Source: Clostridia bacterium (GTDB lineage: Bacteria > UBA6262 > WVXT01 > JAUXBS01). Taken from it: a stretch of 11,245 nt of DNA. The notes under the pieces were generated by a model, which did not search any database, had not been told where the DNA came from, and saw nothing but the letters and a program-made list of their open reading frames with translations. The position numbers and the translations under genes were made by a program. The stretch is taken from contig JAUXBS010000016.1 in NCBI GenBank assembly GCA_030619245.1, positions 1 through 11,245 on the forward strand. The letters run 5' to 3'. Of this stretch, positions 1-7,748 are shown piece by piece; position 1 is the first letter of the stretch; each line of letters opens with the position of its first letter.

Positions 1-23
1 ATCAACTAATTATCTGCCAATAA

Positions 24-146
24 TCAGGTCTGTAATATAATATTGTTTACTGCTACCTTTTGTTAAATGTCGAGACCTGACCCCTGCGAACCAATAAAGC
101 ATAATAGATTCAGAATATATTTTTCAAGAAATTGAGGCCTGACCCC
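24..146. repeat. REP-like repeat cluster at the 3' end of purD
   Basis: Two copies of a 13-bp motif lie in the same orientation: GAGACCTGACCCC at 72-84 and GAGGCCTGACCCC at 134-146. They differ at one base and start 62 bp apart. A shorter inverted copy, TCAGGTCTG at 24-32, matches the reverse complement of the start of the 72-84 copy at 8 of 9 bases. On the minus strand the motif reads GGGGTCAGGYCTC. I recall similar motifs around REP-associated (Y1/IS200-like) transposases in various bacterial genomes, but this cannot be verified here. The 134-146 copy lies inside the last codons of purD. Positions 1-123 otherwise hold no convincing gene and no clear intrinsic terminator. Confidence 0.5.
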
Positions 147-1419
147 CTAATATTCCTTTCCAGCCAATATCCTTCCTGTAGTACATATCATCAAATTTTA
201 TCTTACTTACCCCTTTATAGGCAAGGTCAATCGCTCCCTGCAGGCTGTCCGCAACACCCGTAACACCAAGCACCCTGCCGCCTGAGTTTTTTATTCCCCC
301 GTTCTTCCTGGTCCCCGCCTGGAACACGTTAAGGTTGTCAATGGAATCAGCCTCGGCAATGCCTGTTATCAACTTCCCTTTCTCGTACTTTCCGGGGTAC
401 CCTCCCGAAGCAATCACAACACACACGCAGGACCTGCTGTCCCATTCAATATCAATATCCTTAAGCCTGCCGTCCATAACCGCCTTTAATATTTCAACGA
501 TATCCGTTTTCAACAACGGCAGTACGACCTGCGTTTCAGGGTCGCCGAAACGGACGTTAAATTCAAGCACATTCACTTCTCCCTTATCAACCATGATTCC
601 CGCATACACTATACCCTTGAAGTTTATATTATCCTTTTTAATACCTTTCAGGAAGTTATCAAAAACCCGGGTTCTTACCTTTTTATATACTTCTTTTGTA
701 ATTACCGGCGCAGGCGCATACGCTCCCATACCGCCGGTGTTCGGCCCCCTATCACCGTCATATACCTGCTTATGGTCCTGTGAGGGCACCATTGAAACAA
801 TGGTTTCTCCGTCACAGAAAGCCATCATGGACGCTTCTTCTCCCTTCAGTTTTTCTTCAATAACTATCCTGTCACCGGCTCCCTCAAACTCCCTTGCCTC
901 CATTATTCTCTTTACCCCGGCCACTGCCTCCTGCTTTGAATCACACACTATCACTCCCTTGCCCGCGGCAAGGCCGTCCGCCTTCACCACCACTGAGAAT
1001 CCGTCCTCCCCTGCCTTTTCTATATAAGAATACGCCTCGGCAGAAGCCTCAAACACCTCAAACTTTGCCGTCGGTATATTATGATTTTTCATGAAGTTCT
1101 TTGAAAACACCTTGCTCCCTTCAAGCTGCGCTGATTTCCTGTCCGGCCCGAATATCGCAAGCCCTTCCTCCATGAAGTAATCAACAATGCCCTCCGCGAG
1201 GCGAATCTCGGGGCCAACCACCGTAAATTCAATATTCTTTTCCTTAACGAACCCTGCAAGCGCCTTAAAATCATTCACTGCTATATCAGCGGATTTAGCA
1301 ATCCCCTGTGTACCGCCGTTGCCCGGAATGCAGTACAGGCCCGAAACCCGGGGACTCTGCGCTAACTTCCAGGCAAGGGTATGCTCTCTCCCGCCTGAAC
1401 CTATTATCATAACGTTCAA
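124..1419 (-). CDS. purD: Phosphoribosylamine--glycine ligase (GAR synthetase)
   Basis: This cytosolic ATP-grasp enzyme makes glycinamide ribonucleotide from phosphoribosylamine, glycine and ATP, the second step of de novo purine synthesis. The 431-residue length is normal for PurD. The N-terminal dinucleotide-fold signature GSGGREH is at residues 7-13. The ATP-grasp strand and glycine-rich loop (VVVKADGLAAGKG) is at about 143-155, a GDRGPNTGGMGAYAP stretch at about 222-236, and the metal-binding LEFNVRFGDPETQ at 285-297. The start is a TTG at 1417-1419: a GGAGG lies 4 nt upstream, and the next ATG (residue 4) would cut into the conserved first beta strand. It is the last gene of the purine cluster, 33 bp after purQ. 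The family-like sequence ends near IGWKG, and the final residues GGQASIS come from DNA shared with a repeat motif, so the C-terminus has probably been replaced or extended by a repeat. Confidence 0.97.
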   Translation of the reverse strand: MNVMIIGSGGREHTLAWKLAQSPRVSGLYCIPGNGGTQGIAKSADIAVNDFKALAGFVKEKNIEFTVVGPEIRLAEGIVDYFMEEGLAIFGPDRKSAQLEGSKVFSKNFMKNHNIPTAKFEVFEASAEAYSYIEKAGEDGFSVVVKADGLAAGKGVIVCDSKQEAVAGVKRIMEAREFEGAGDRIVIEEKLKGEEASMMAFCDGETIVSMVPSQDHKQVYDGDRGPNTGGMGAYAPAPVITKEVYKKVRTRVFDNFLKGIKKDNINFKGIVYAGIMVDKGEVNVLEFNVRFGDPETQVVLPLLKTDIVEILKAVMDGRLKDIDIEWDSRSCVCVVIASGGYPGKYEKGKLITGIAEADSIDNLNVFQAGTRKNGGIKNSGGRVLGVTGVADSLQGAIDLAYKGVSKIKFDDMYYRKDIGWKGILGGQASIS

Positions 1420-1423
1420 ATTG

Positions 1424-1428
1424 CCTCC
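1424..1428 (-). promoter_or_regulatory. Ribosome binding site deciding the purD TTG start
   Basis: The minus strand reads GGAGG-CAAT-TTG. The 4-nt spacing to TTG is short, but the spacing to the first in-frame ATG would be 13 nt. Together with the conserved PurD N-terminus this favours TTG. Confidence 0.65.
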
Positions 1429-1452
1429 AAAAACGGTACAACGTCCTTTAAA

Positions 1453-2238
1453 TTATTTTTTTGCGTAATTAACGGCATTCCTGAATATCATCAACCCGTC
1501 CCCTTCATCAGCCAGTTTCTCCCTGCTCCACCTCGGGTGATGATATTTAGTGGTGTACCTCTCCGGATGAGGCATCAGCCCTAAAACATTGCCCTGCCGG
1601 TTGGTAATACCCGCAATTGATTCCATTGAACCATTGGGGTTGAATGGATAAGGGGCTTCCTCTCCCTTTTCATTGACGTATTGAAAGACCACCTGGTTAT
1701 TATCTTTTATCCTCTTCATAACACCATCATTCTTAACCATGAACTTCCCTTCGGCATGAGCGACAGGCAGGTAAATCATGCCGGGAAGGTTCTTTATGAA
1801 TATAGACCTGCTGCTATCGTTCTTCTTAAGGTAAACCCACCTGCATTCAAACCTGGAATTATCATTTGAAGCAAGAGTTGCATTCTGCTCGCTGTCAACG
1901 GTATCAAACCCGGGCAGGACTCCGACTTTTATCAGCACCTGGAAACCATTGCATATACCGAGCACCGGTTTCCCCGCTGACACGAAACCCTTTATTTCCT
2001 CATAAAGCTTGTACTTCAGTTCATTGGCAAGTATTTTACCCGCAGACACATCATCCCCATAAGAGAACCCTCCCGGTATCGCAAGGATATCATAATCCTT
2101 TAAACTCCTTTGCCGGCTGAACAACCGGTTCACGTGCACGAGCGAAGGGTCCCCGCCTGCCGTCCTGAACGCATGAAACGTTTCAACATCGCAGTTAGTA
2201 CCCGCAGTCCTCAATATTATTACCTTCGGTTTTTCCAT
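1453..2238 (-). CDS. purQ: FGAM synthase glutaminase subunit PurQ (long form)
   Basis: This is the class I glutamine amidotransferase subunit of phosphoribosylformylglycinamidine synthase. It releases ammonia from glutamine and passes it to PurL in the PurLQS complex. The catalytic triad is visible: Cys96 in the nucleophile elbow GICNGFQ, and His224 and Glu226 in LMPHPERY. The N-terminal ILRTAGTNCD and the oxyanion-region PGGFSYGDD (about 55-63) are also typical. At 261 residues it is longer than the roughly 227-residue Bacillus form. The additional length seems to be spread through about residues 115-205 and the C-terminal tail after the HPE motif (HHPRWSREKLADEGDG), a pattern I associate with a longer PurQ type. 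It starts 23 bp after purL with only a weak ribosome binding site (GGTAG-like), so translation may depend on coupling to purL. Confidence 0.96.
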   Translation of the reverse strand: MEKPKVIILRTAGTNCDVETFHAFRTAGGDPSLVHVNRLFSRQRSLKDYDILAIPGGFSYGDDVSAGKILANELKYKLYEEIKGFVSAGKPVLGICNGFQVLIKVGVLPGFDTVDSEQNATLASNDNSRFECRWVYLKKNDSSRSIFIKNLPGMIYLPVAHAEGKFMVKNDGVMKRIKDNNQVVFQYVNEKGEEAPYPFNPNGSMESIAGITNRQGNVLGLMPHPERYTTKYHHPRWSREKLADEGDGLMIFRNAVNYAKK

Positions 2239-2261
2239 GTTTCTACCGTTTGAATGAATCC

Positions 2262-4649
2262 CTACCAGTCCAAAGTCTTCTGCCAGGATTCCTTAAGCTT
2301 GTTTATTCCCTCTTCAATTATCACGCTCTTCCCTATACCGCGAACTACGAAGTTCTCCTCCCTGATGGTTTCACCAATAGGCGCAATAATACTACCCGTC
2401 ATGAGTTCTTCGAACTTCCGGCTTTTTTCTCTTGAAACCTCGACGATGAAACGGCTGTTTGACTCGGAAAATAACAATATCTCATCACTGGCTTGTTTAC
2501 CTGCATACAGCACTTTACTTAAATCCACTTCCATCCCGACACCGCCCGCAAAAGCCATCTCCGCGCAGGCGACGCCTACCCCCCCCTCGGAACAATCATG
2601 GCATGACAACGCGTGACCGCCGGATATCACTGAACTCAACGAATTCATAATAGCCTTTGACTTAACAGGATCAACCTCCGGAACGTTACAGCCGGAAAAC
2701 CCGTTAAGCTTGTAGTAATGAGAACCTGCCATTTCATCCTTTGTTTCACCAATAATATAAACCAGGTTCCCGGCGCCCTTAAGGTCCATTGACACTGTCT
2801 TCCCTATATCTTCTATCACACACATTGCGGAAATCAGCAGCGTCTGCGGTATGGAAGTCTGCCTGCCTTTACTGTCAGTATATTCATTGTTTAAACTATC
2901 CTTACCGGATATGAAAGGTGTTCCATACACCTTTGCCATATCATAACATGCCTTTGCGGCGCGTACGAGGCCCGCAAGCTGGGCCGGCTTCTCCGGGTCG
3001 CCCCAGCAGAAGTTATCCAGAAGCGCCGTCCTGTCAAGATTGCCTCCGACACTGATAATATTCCTGAGCGCCTCATCTATGGCTGAAGCAGCCATCCAGT
3101 AAGGGTCTATGAACCCGTACTCCGGGTTAATACCGTTTGAAATCACAATACCCTTATTTGAATCAAATAACGGTTTCACAACCGAGGCATCTCCCGGCCC
3201 GTCATTGAACTTACCCTGCAGGGGTTTAAGAACCGTGCCCGCCTGCACCTCGTGGTCGTACTGCCTGATAATCCACTCCTTGCTGCACACGTTTGGGCTT
3301 GCCAGTATGTTTTTAAGGTCTTCCACAAGGCCTTTTCTACTCTTTATTTCATCCCTCTCCGGCTCCCTGAATTCAGGTTTCTTCCATTCCGCCTTCTTTG
3401 TATCCCTGGGAAGCCCTTCGTGAAGGAACTTCATGTCAACCGCAGCAACAGTCTGCCCCTTGTGCATAAGATGCAGTTTCCTGGTATTGGTAAATTTGCC
3501 TATAACCGTTGCCTCAACGTCCTCGGAATCAAACACTCCCATTATGTTTGTCAGGTTTTCGGGAGGAACAGCAATTACCATCCTCTCCTGCGCCTCGGAA
3601 ATCCATATCTCCCAGGGTAAAAGCCCTTTATACTTCAAAGGGACTCTTTCAAGGTAAACCTCCACGCCGCAGTCTCTCCCAAGTTCACCAACGGCAGAAG
3701 ATAAACCTCCCGCTCCGCAGTCGGTAATATCCCTGTACAATCCCATATCCCTCGCCTTGAGTATAGTATCGGCAACCTTCTTCTCTATGATGGGATTGCC
3801 TATCTGCACAGCGCCCACCTCTGTTTCCTCATCCAGGCTCAAAGATGAAAATGTCGCGCCGTGTATACCGTCCCTGCCTGTCCTTCCTCCAACAGAGACA
3901 ATTAAATCGCCTGTCTTTACGCTCTTTTTTATCCTGTTTTTTGGCATTATGCCGACAGTGCCGCAGTAAACCAGGGGATTACAGACATAACCTTCATCAA
4001 AGAACACGGACCCGTTCACGGTGGGTATGCCCATGCGGTTACCATAATCCCTTACACCGGCAACAACCCCCTTGCATATTCTCTTTGGATGGAGCACGCC
4101 TGCGGGTAATTTGTTAAAATCGTAACCGGGAGGGCCAAAGCAAAACACGTCAGTGTTCAGCACAGGTTTTGCTCCAAGGCCCACCCCCAGTATATCTCTT
4201 ATTACCCCGCCGATACCCGTACCCGCTCCGCCGTACGGCTCCAGGGCCGATGGATGATTATGCGTTTCAACCTTGAAAGCCACGGCATTTTCGTCATCAA
4301 AGGTTATGATACCCGCATTGTCCTTGAATACTGAAAGGCACCAGTCCCTGTCCAGTTCCTTCGTAACCTTCATAACAGTTTGTTTCAACAGGTTGTCTAT
4401 TATCTCGACGCCCTCTTCGGACCTGTACTCAATAATTCCAGTAAAAACCTTATGCTTGCAGTGTTCAGACCAGGTCTGCGCGGTAGTTTCAAGTTCAACG
4501 TCCGTCGGGTTCCTGCCAAGCCTTTTAAAATACGCTTTTATTGACTTCATCTCCTTAAGGTTAAGAGACAGTAGATAATCCCTGCTTATCTTCATAAGCC
4601 TCTTGTCCCCGGCTTTAATGATGCTGATTATGCTTAATTCTTTTGACAT
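2262..4649 (-). CDS. purL: FGAM synthase catalytic subunit PurL (small type)
   Basis: PurL makes formylglycinamidine ribonucleotide from FGAR, ATP and PurQ-supplied ammonia, the fourth step of purine synthesis. The 795-residue protein is the small, separate-subunit type and somewhat longer than Bacillus PurL (about 740). In order it shows TWSEHCKHK (59-67), the nucleotide-binding ETHNHPSALEPYGGAGTG (128-145), NGSVFFDEGY (212-221) and DCGAGGLSSAVGELG (310-324). The second AIRS-like half has FISGKDSLNNEY and SCHDCSEGGVGVA. The start at 4649 (MSKELS) is chosen because it has GGGATAGGTG just upstream and lies 5 bp after the PurS stop. An in-frame ATG at 4709 would add 20 unconserved residues and overlap purS. 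No glutaminase domain is fused, consistent with the separate purQ. Confidence 0.97.
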   Translation of the reverse strand: MSKELSIISIIKAGDKRLMKISRDYLLSLNLKEMKSIKAYFKRLGRNPTDVELETTAQTWSEHCKHKVFTGIIEYRSEEGVEIIDNLLKQTVMKVTKELDRDWCLSVFKDNAGIITFDDENAVAFKVETHNHPSALEPYGGAGTGIGGVIRDILGVGLGAKPVLNTDVFCFGPPGYDFNKLPAGVLHPKRICKGVVAGVRDYGNRMGIPTVNGSVFFDEGYVCNPLVYCGTVGIMPKNRIKKSVKTGDLIVSVGGRTGRDGIHGATFSSLSLDEETEVGAVQIGNPIIEKKVADTILKARDMGLYRDITDCGAGGLSSAVGELGRDCGVEVYLERVPLKYKGLLPWEIWISEAQERMVIAVPPENLTNIMGVFDSEDVEATVIGKFTNTRKLHLMHKGQTVAAVDMKFLHEGLPRDTKKAEWKKPEFREPERDEIKSRKGLVEDLKNILASPNVCSKEWIIRQYDHEVQAGTVLKPLQGKFNDGPGDASVVKPLFDSNKGIVISNGINPEYGFIDPYWMAASAIDEALRNIISVGGNLDRTALLDNFCWGDPEKPAQLAGLVRAAKACYDMAKVYGTPFISGKDSLNNEYTDSKGRQTSIPQTLLISAMCVIEDIGKTVSMDLKGAGNLVYIIGETKDEMAGSHYYKLNGFSGCNVPEVDPVKSKAIMNSLSSVISGGHALSCHDCSEGGVGVACAEMAFAGGVGMEVDLSKVLYAGKQASDEILLFSESNSRFIVEVSREKSRKFEELMTGSIIAPIGETIREENFVVRGIGKSVIIEEGINKLKESWQKTLDW

Positions 4650-4654
4650 GGCAC

Positions 4655-5125
4655 CTATCCCGAAATAATGTAATCCTGGATAACACTGTTGGCAAGCAGC
4701 GACTGGCATATTCTTTTAATAACTTCCCTGGAAACCCCGCCGGTTATCATGTACCTGACCCCTGTCCTTGCCGACTCCACACCCTTTATACCCATATCCT
4801 TTATACCCAACTTTACACTATCACCCACTGCATCAGTAACGCCCTTTTTAAAAAACACGTCTGCAATAAATCCATCACCGGCCGGCTTGTTTTCATTTTC
4901 ATTGCCTTCGCGCGCCTTATACCATTGAATAATAGGGTCCGAAAGCAGGTTTTTACAGATACTGTCAATCTTTTTCCTGTCCAGGTCGCCATTAATCCTG
5001 TAGAGCAATGCTGTTCTTACGGCATCAACACTGTCAATACCCAGGTCTTCTATGTCCTTGCTTACCGTATCGCCAAGGGCATCCTTCACACCGTCAAGGT
5101 AGCCAACTTCAATATTGAAATCCAT
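4655..5125 (-). CDS. purS: Tandem-duplicated PurS, FGAM synthase accessory subunit
   Basis: PurS is a small protein of about 80 residues that bridges PurL and PurQ and is needed for the active FGAM synthase complex. This 156-residue protein contains two PurS domains. Repeat 1 is about residues 3-70 and repeat 2 about 86-153, joined by a hydrophilic linker rich in Glu, Asn and Lys (about 72-84). Aligned by eye, the repeats share about 28 identities over 67 positions, including GVxDAxGDxV, DxGIxxV, RT and ICxxLL. The end of repeat 2 (CQSLLANSVIQDY) closely resembles the C-terminal helix of Bacillus PurS as I remember it. The gene lies directly between purC and purL, 16 and 5 bp away. Known PurS works as a dimer within the complex, so this chain may be a covalent dimer (inference). 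An AGGGA ribosome binding site precedes the ATG. Confidence 0.9.
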   Translation of the reverse strand: MDFNIEVGYLDGVKDALGDTVSKDIEDLGIDSVDAVRTALLYRINGDLDRKKIDSICKNLLSDPIIQWYKAREGNENENKPAGDGFIADVFFKKGVTDAVGDSVKLGIKDMGIKGVESARTGVRYMITGGVSREVIKRICQSLLANSVIQDYIISG

Positions 5126-5141
5126 TACATTCCCTGTTTAA

Positions 5142-6056
5142 TTAGAGTTTCTTGCCTGTTAGCTTTTCGTATGCCTGCAGGTACTTCTCCTGCGTCTTCC
5201 TTACTATCTCATCCGGCAGTTTGGGAACCGGCGGTTCCTTGTTCCAGTTTATTGACAACAGGTAATCACGCACGAACTGCTTGTCATAACTGTCCTGTGA
5301 TTTGCCCGGAGCATATGTTCCGCTATCCCAGAACCTTGAGGAATCAGGAGTCAGCGCTTCATCAATCAAAACAATACCATCTTCTCCGACCCCAAACTCA
5401 AACTTGGTATCAGCAATGATTATCCCCCTGGAAAGAGCATGAGAACTCGCCTTTTCATACAGTCTCAGGCTTAGTTCCTTCAGCCTTGCCCCCTGCTCAT
5501 GCCCCACGTTGTCTATCATCTGTTTCTCGGTTATATTAATATCATGGTCACCCTTCTCGGACTTGGTTGAAGGAGTGAATATCAGTTCTCCAATCTTTTC
5601 CGACTCCTTCATGCCCGGAGGCAATTTGATATCGCAAACAGATTCACTTTCCCCGTACTCCTTCCAGCCGGAGCCTGCCAGGTATCCCCTGACAACACAT
5701 TCAATATTTATTCTCTTAACCTTCTTAACCAGCACGGTACGCCTCTCGAGTATATCCCTGTTCTCCTGCACTTCCTTCTTCCAGGCAGGCGTATTAATGC
5801 ATTCGGAAATCTCATCAATCCCCGTTTCAACCATGTGATTGGGTACCACATCGCTTAAATAATCAAACCAGAAATTTGAAAGCTGTGTCAGTATTATACC
5901 CTTCTCCGGGATAGGAGTCGGCAGTATCCTGTCAAAACATGATATCCTGTCTGAAGCCGCTATAAGCAGGTAATCCCCGAGGTCATATACATCCCTTACC
6001 TTTCCCTGGATAAAATACGGCAAATTAAGCTTTGTTTCTGTAACTGTTATGCTCAT
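5142..6056 (-). CDS. purC: SAICAR synthetase (phosphoribosylaminoimidazole-succinocarboxamide synthase)
   Basis: This enzyme ligates aspartate to CAIR using ATP to give SAICAR. Residues 18-22 (GKVRD) form the beginning of the nucleotide-binding site. The two family signatures are visible: LIAASDRISCFDR at 31-43 and IIIADTKFEFG at 212-222. Other conserved segments are ECVVRGYLAGSGWKEY (119-134) and the substrate-site region ALTPDSSRFWD (234-244). At 304 residues it belongs to the longer, yeast Ade1-like length class rather than the roughly 240-residue Bacillus or E. coli class. The ATG at 6056 has GAGGA about 7 nt upstream and lies 19 bp after guaB3. No purE, purK or purB is in the window. Confidence 0.96.
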   Translation of the reverse strand: MSITVTETKLNLPYFIQGKVRDVYDLGDYLLIAASDRISCFDRILPTPIPEKGIILTQLSNFWFDYLSDVVPNHMVETGIDEISECINTPAWKKEVQENRDILERRTVLVKKVKRINIECVVRGYLAGSGWKEYGESESVCDIKLPPGMKESEKIGELIFTPSTKSEKGDHDINITEKQMIDNVGHEQGARLKELSLRLYEKASSHALSRGIIIADTKFEFGVGEDGIVLIDEALTPDSSRFWDSGTYAPGKSQDSYDKQFVRDYLLSINWNKEPPVPKLPDEIVRKTQEKYLQAYEKLTGKKL

Positions 6057-6075
6057 TTTATTTTCCTCTTAACCC

Positions 6076-7236
6076 TTACTTTCCCATCCCTATCTTCTGC
6101 GCCTTCTGAAACATCTTACCCTCGGACTTTATCGCAGGCGCAATAATTAACTCCGTAAGCTGCATCTGCTTGATGTTCCTCGCTCCCACGCTGCCCATGC
6201 TTGTCCTTAAAGCGCTTACGAGGTTCTGGGTACCGTCGTCGGTCTTCGCCGGCCCGTACAGCAGTTCCTCCAGCGTCCCGCTCGTACCCACGTAAATTCT
6301 CGTCCCCCTTGGCAAATTCCAGTGAGGCGTTGCCATTCCCCAGTGATACCCTCTGCCGGGCGCTTCCTTTGCTTTTGCAAACGCGGAACCAATCATAACG
6401 GCATCAGCGCCGCTTGCAAACGCCTTGCAGATATCCCCACCGGTGTCCATACCGCCGTCAGTTATTATTGGCACGTAATTCTTGGTTTTCTTATAGTAGT
6501 AGTCCCTTGCAGCAGCGCAGTCAACGGTAGCCGTAACCTGGGGAACGCCTATACCAAGCACGCCCCTGGTGGTGCAGGCAGCCCCGGGCCCGACGCCAAT
6601 AAGCAAACCGGACGCCCCCGCCTCCATTAATTCAAGCGCTGCTTTGTAAGTCACGCAGTTGCCGATTATCACGGGTATTTTCATTGACTTGCAGAATTTT
6701 TTAAAATCAAGAACCTTATACTTCGTTGATACATGCCTTACCGTGGTAACGGTTGACTGTATCACGAATACGTCGCAGCCCGCCTTCTGCGCTATCTTAC
6801 CGTACTCTTCGGCATTCTGCGGTATCGTTGAAACTGCCGCTATCCCCTTTTGCTTCTTCATCTCCTTTATGCGTTTGGTAATCAGTTCAAGTTTTATCGG
6901 TTTCCTGTAAAATTCCTGCACCATCTGTGTTGCCTTGTCCTTGGGTGCTTCTGCAACCTTCTTTAAAACCTCTTCAGGGTTATCGTACCTTGCTTGAATA
7001 CCGTCAAGATTAAGCACCGCCAGCCCGCCTAACTTCCCCATGGCAACGGCAAACCCGGTATCAACAACACCGTCCATTGCGGCAGCCAGGAAAGGTATCC
7101 CGAATTTTAACTTGCCCAACCTCCAGGTAATATCAACCTCCTCGGGGTTTATAGTTACATCCCCCGGAACCAGCGCAACCTCGTTAAACCCGTATGCTCT
7201 GCGGGCCTCCCTGTCCCTGCCTATAAAAAACGCCAT
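6076..7236 (-). CDS. guaB3: GuaB3-family IMP dehydrogenase-related protein (no CBS domains)
   Basis: This is a member of the IMPDH/GMP reductase (beta/alpha)8-barrel superfamily, in the GuaB3 group known mainly from cyanobacteria and actinobacteria. The likely reaction is NAD-dependent oxidation of IMP to XMP, the first step towards GMP. The N-terminal IGRDREARRAYGFNEVALVPG, the AAAMDGVVD segment (51-59) and the C-terminal FQKAQKIGMGK are GuaB3-like. The catalytic loop GVGPGAACTTRGVLG has its cysteine at residue 221. The phosphate-site motif is DGGMDTGGDICKAFASGADAVMIG, and the flap region is APGRGYHWGMATP. At 386 residues there is no room for the CBS pair that canonical GuaB carries after its first barrel strands. 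A good AAGGAG site lies 8 nt before the ATG. Synthase versus reductase activity cannot be settled by sequence alone, but the purine-cluster context favours IMPDH. Confidence 0.92.
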   Translation of the reverse strand: MAFFIGRDREARRAYGFNEVALVPGDVTINPEEVDITWRLGKLKFGIPFLAAAMDGVVDTGFAVAMGKLGGLAVLNLDGIQARYDNPEEVLKKVAEAPKDKATQMVQEFYRKPIKLELITKRIKEMKKQKGIAAVSTIPQNAEEYGKIAQKAGCDVFVIQSTVTTVRHVSTKYKVLDFKKFCKSMKIPVIIGNCVTYKAALELMEAGASGLLIGVGPGAACTTRGVLGIGVPQVTATVDCAAARDYYYKKTKNYVPIITDGGMDTGGDICKAFASGADAVMIGSAFAKAKEAPGRGYHWGMATPHWNLPRGTRIYVGTSGTLEELLYGPAKTDDGTQNLVSALRTSMGSVGARNIKQMQLTELIIAPAIKSEGKMFQKAQKIGMGK

Positions 7237-7282
7237 CTTAACTTCTCCTTTCTAAACGCTCTATGATATAAATTCCCGATGT

Positions 7283-7714
7283 CTACCTCCCGGTTGAACC
7301 AAAACCTCCGGAACCCCTTACCGTGCTGTCCAGCTCATCACACTCTTCCCATTCTATTTCCTCAAACTTATTTAGAACCAACTGGGCAATACGCTCATCC
7401 TTTTTTATCGTAACTTCTTCCCTGCCTGCATTAAACGTTACTACCAGGACCTCGCCCCTGTAAGCTGAATCGATAGTCCCCGGCGTATTCAGTACGGTAA
7501 TACCCTTTTTTATAGCCAGCCCGCTGCGCGGCCTTACCTGCGCTTCGTATCCCCCTGGGACAGCTATTTTAATCCCCGTAGGAACAAGAGTTCTTTCCCC
7601 GGGGCCAAGCGTTATTTCAGCCCCCGAATTACGCAGGTCCATGCCCGCATCGCCAATATGCTTATATTCGGGTATTTTTACATCAGGATTGATTTTTGTA
7701 ATTCTTACTTTCAT
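7283..7714 (-). CDS. dut: Deoxyuridine triphosphatase (dUTPase)
   Basis: Dut hydrolyses dUTP to dUMP and pyrophosphate, keeping uracil out of DNA and supplying dUMP for thymidylate. The 143-residue protein is a trimeric-type dUTPase with all five family motifs: DAGMDL at 22-27, PRSGLAIKKG at 62-71, GTIDSAYRGEV at 79-89 (catalytic Asp82), ERIAQLV at 107-113 and the mobile glycine-rich C-terminal arm RGSGGFGSTGR at 133-143. It follows nrdD by 34 bp. A class III reductase acts on triphosphates and so makes dUTP directly from UTP, which makes this gene a natural neighbour. The ribosome binding site is weak (AAGGG about 10 nt before the ATG). Confidence 0.97.
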   Translation of the reverse strand: MKVRITKINPDVKIPEYKHIGDAGMDLRNSGAEITLGPGERTLVPTGIKIAVPGGYEAQVRPRSGLAIKKGITVLNTPGTIDSAYRGEVLVVTFNAGREEVTIKKDERIAQLVLNKFEEIEWEECDELDSTVRGSGGFGSTGR

Positions 7715-7748
7715 TCTTTTTAAACCCTTTCCGTTTTAAATAATCCTT

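Noticed and set aside
10..102. A minus-strand frame of 30 residues (MLYWFAGVRS...) after purD
   Set aside because: It has no ribosome binding site, is built largely across the repeat motif and resembles no family I know.
335..1027. A 230-residue open frame on the plus strand
   Set aside because: It lies wholly antisense to purD, is rich in Ser, Pro and Thr as expected for a shadow frame, and shows no domain.
4650..4709. A 20-residue N-terminal extension of PurL starting at 4709
   Set aside because: It would overlap the conserved end of PurS by about 55 bp, shows no family similarity, and a better-placed ATG with an AGGTG-containing site lies at 4649.
4753..4764. ACCTGACCCCTG, identical over 12 bases to positions 75-86 near purD
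   Set aside because: It encodes conserved residues of the second PurS domain (TGVRY) and lacks the flanking GAG, so it is more likely a chance match than a repeat copy.
4643..5419. A 258-residue open frame on the plus strand
   Set aside because: It runs antisense across purS, the purS-purC junction and the end of purC; the sense genes are clear and this frame has no recognisable features.
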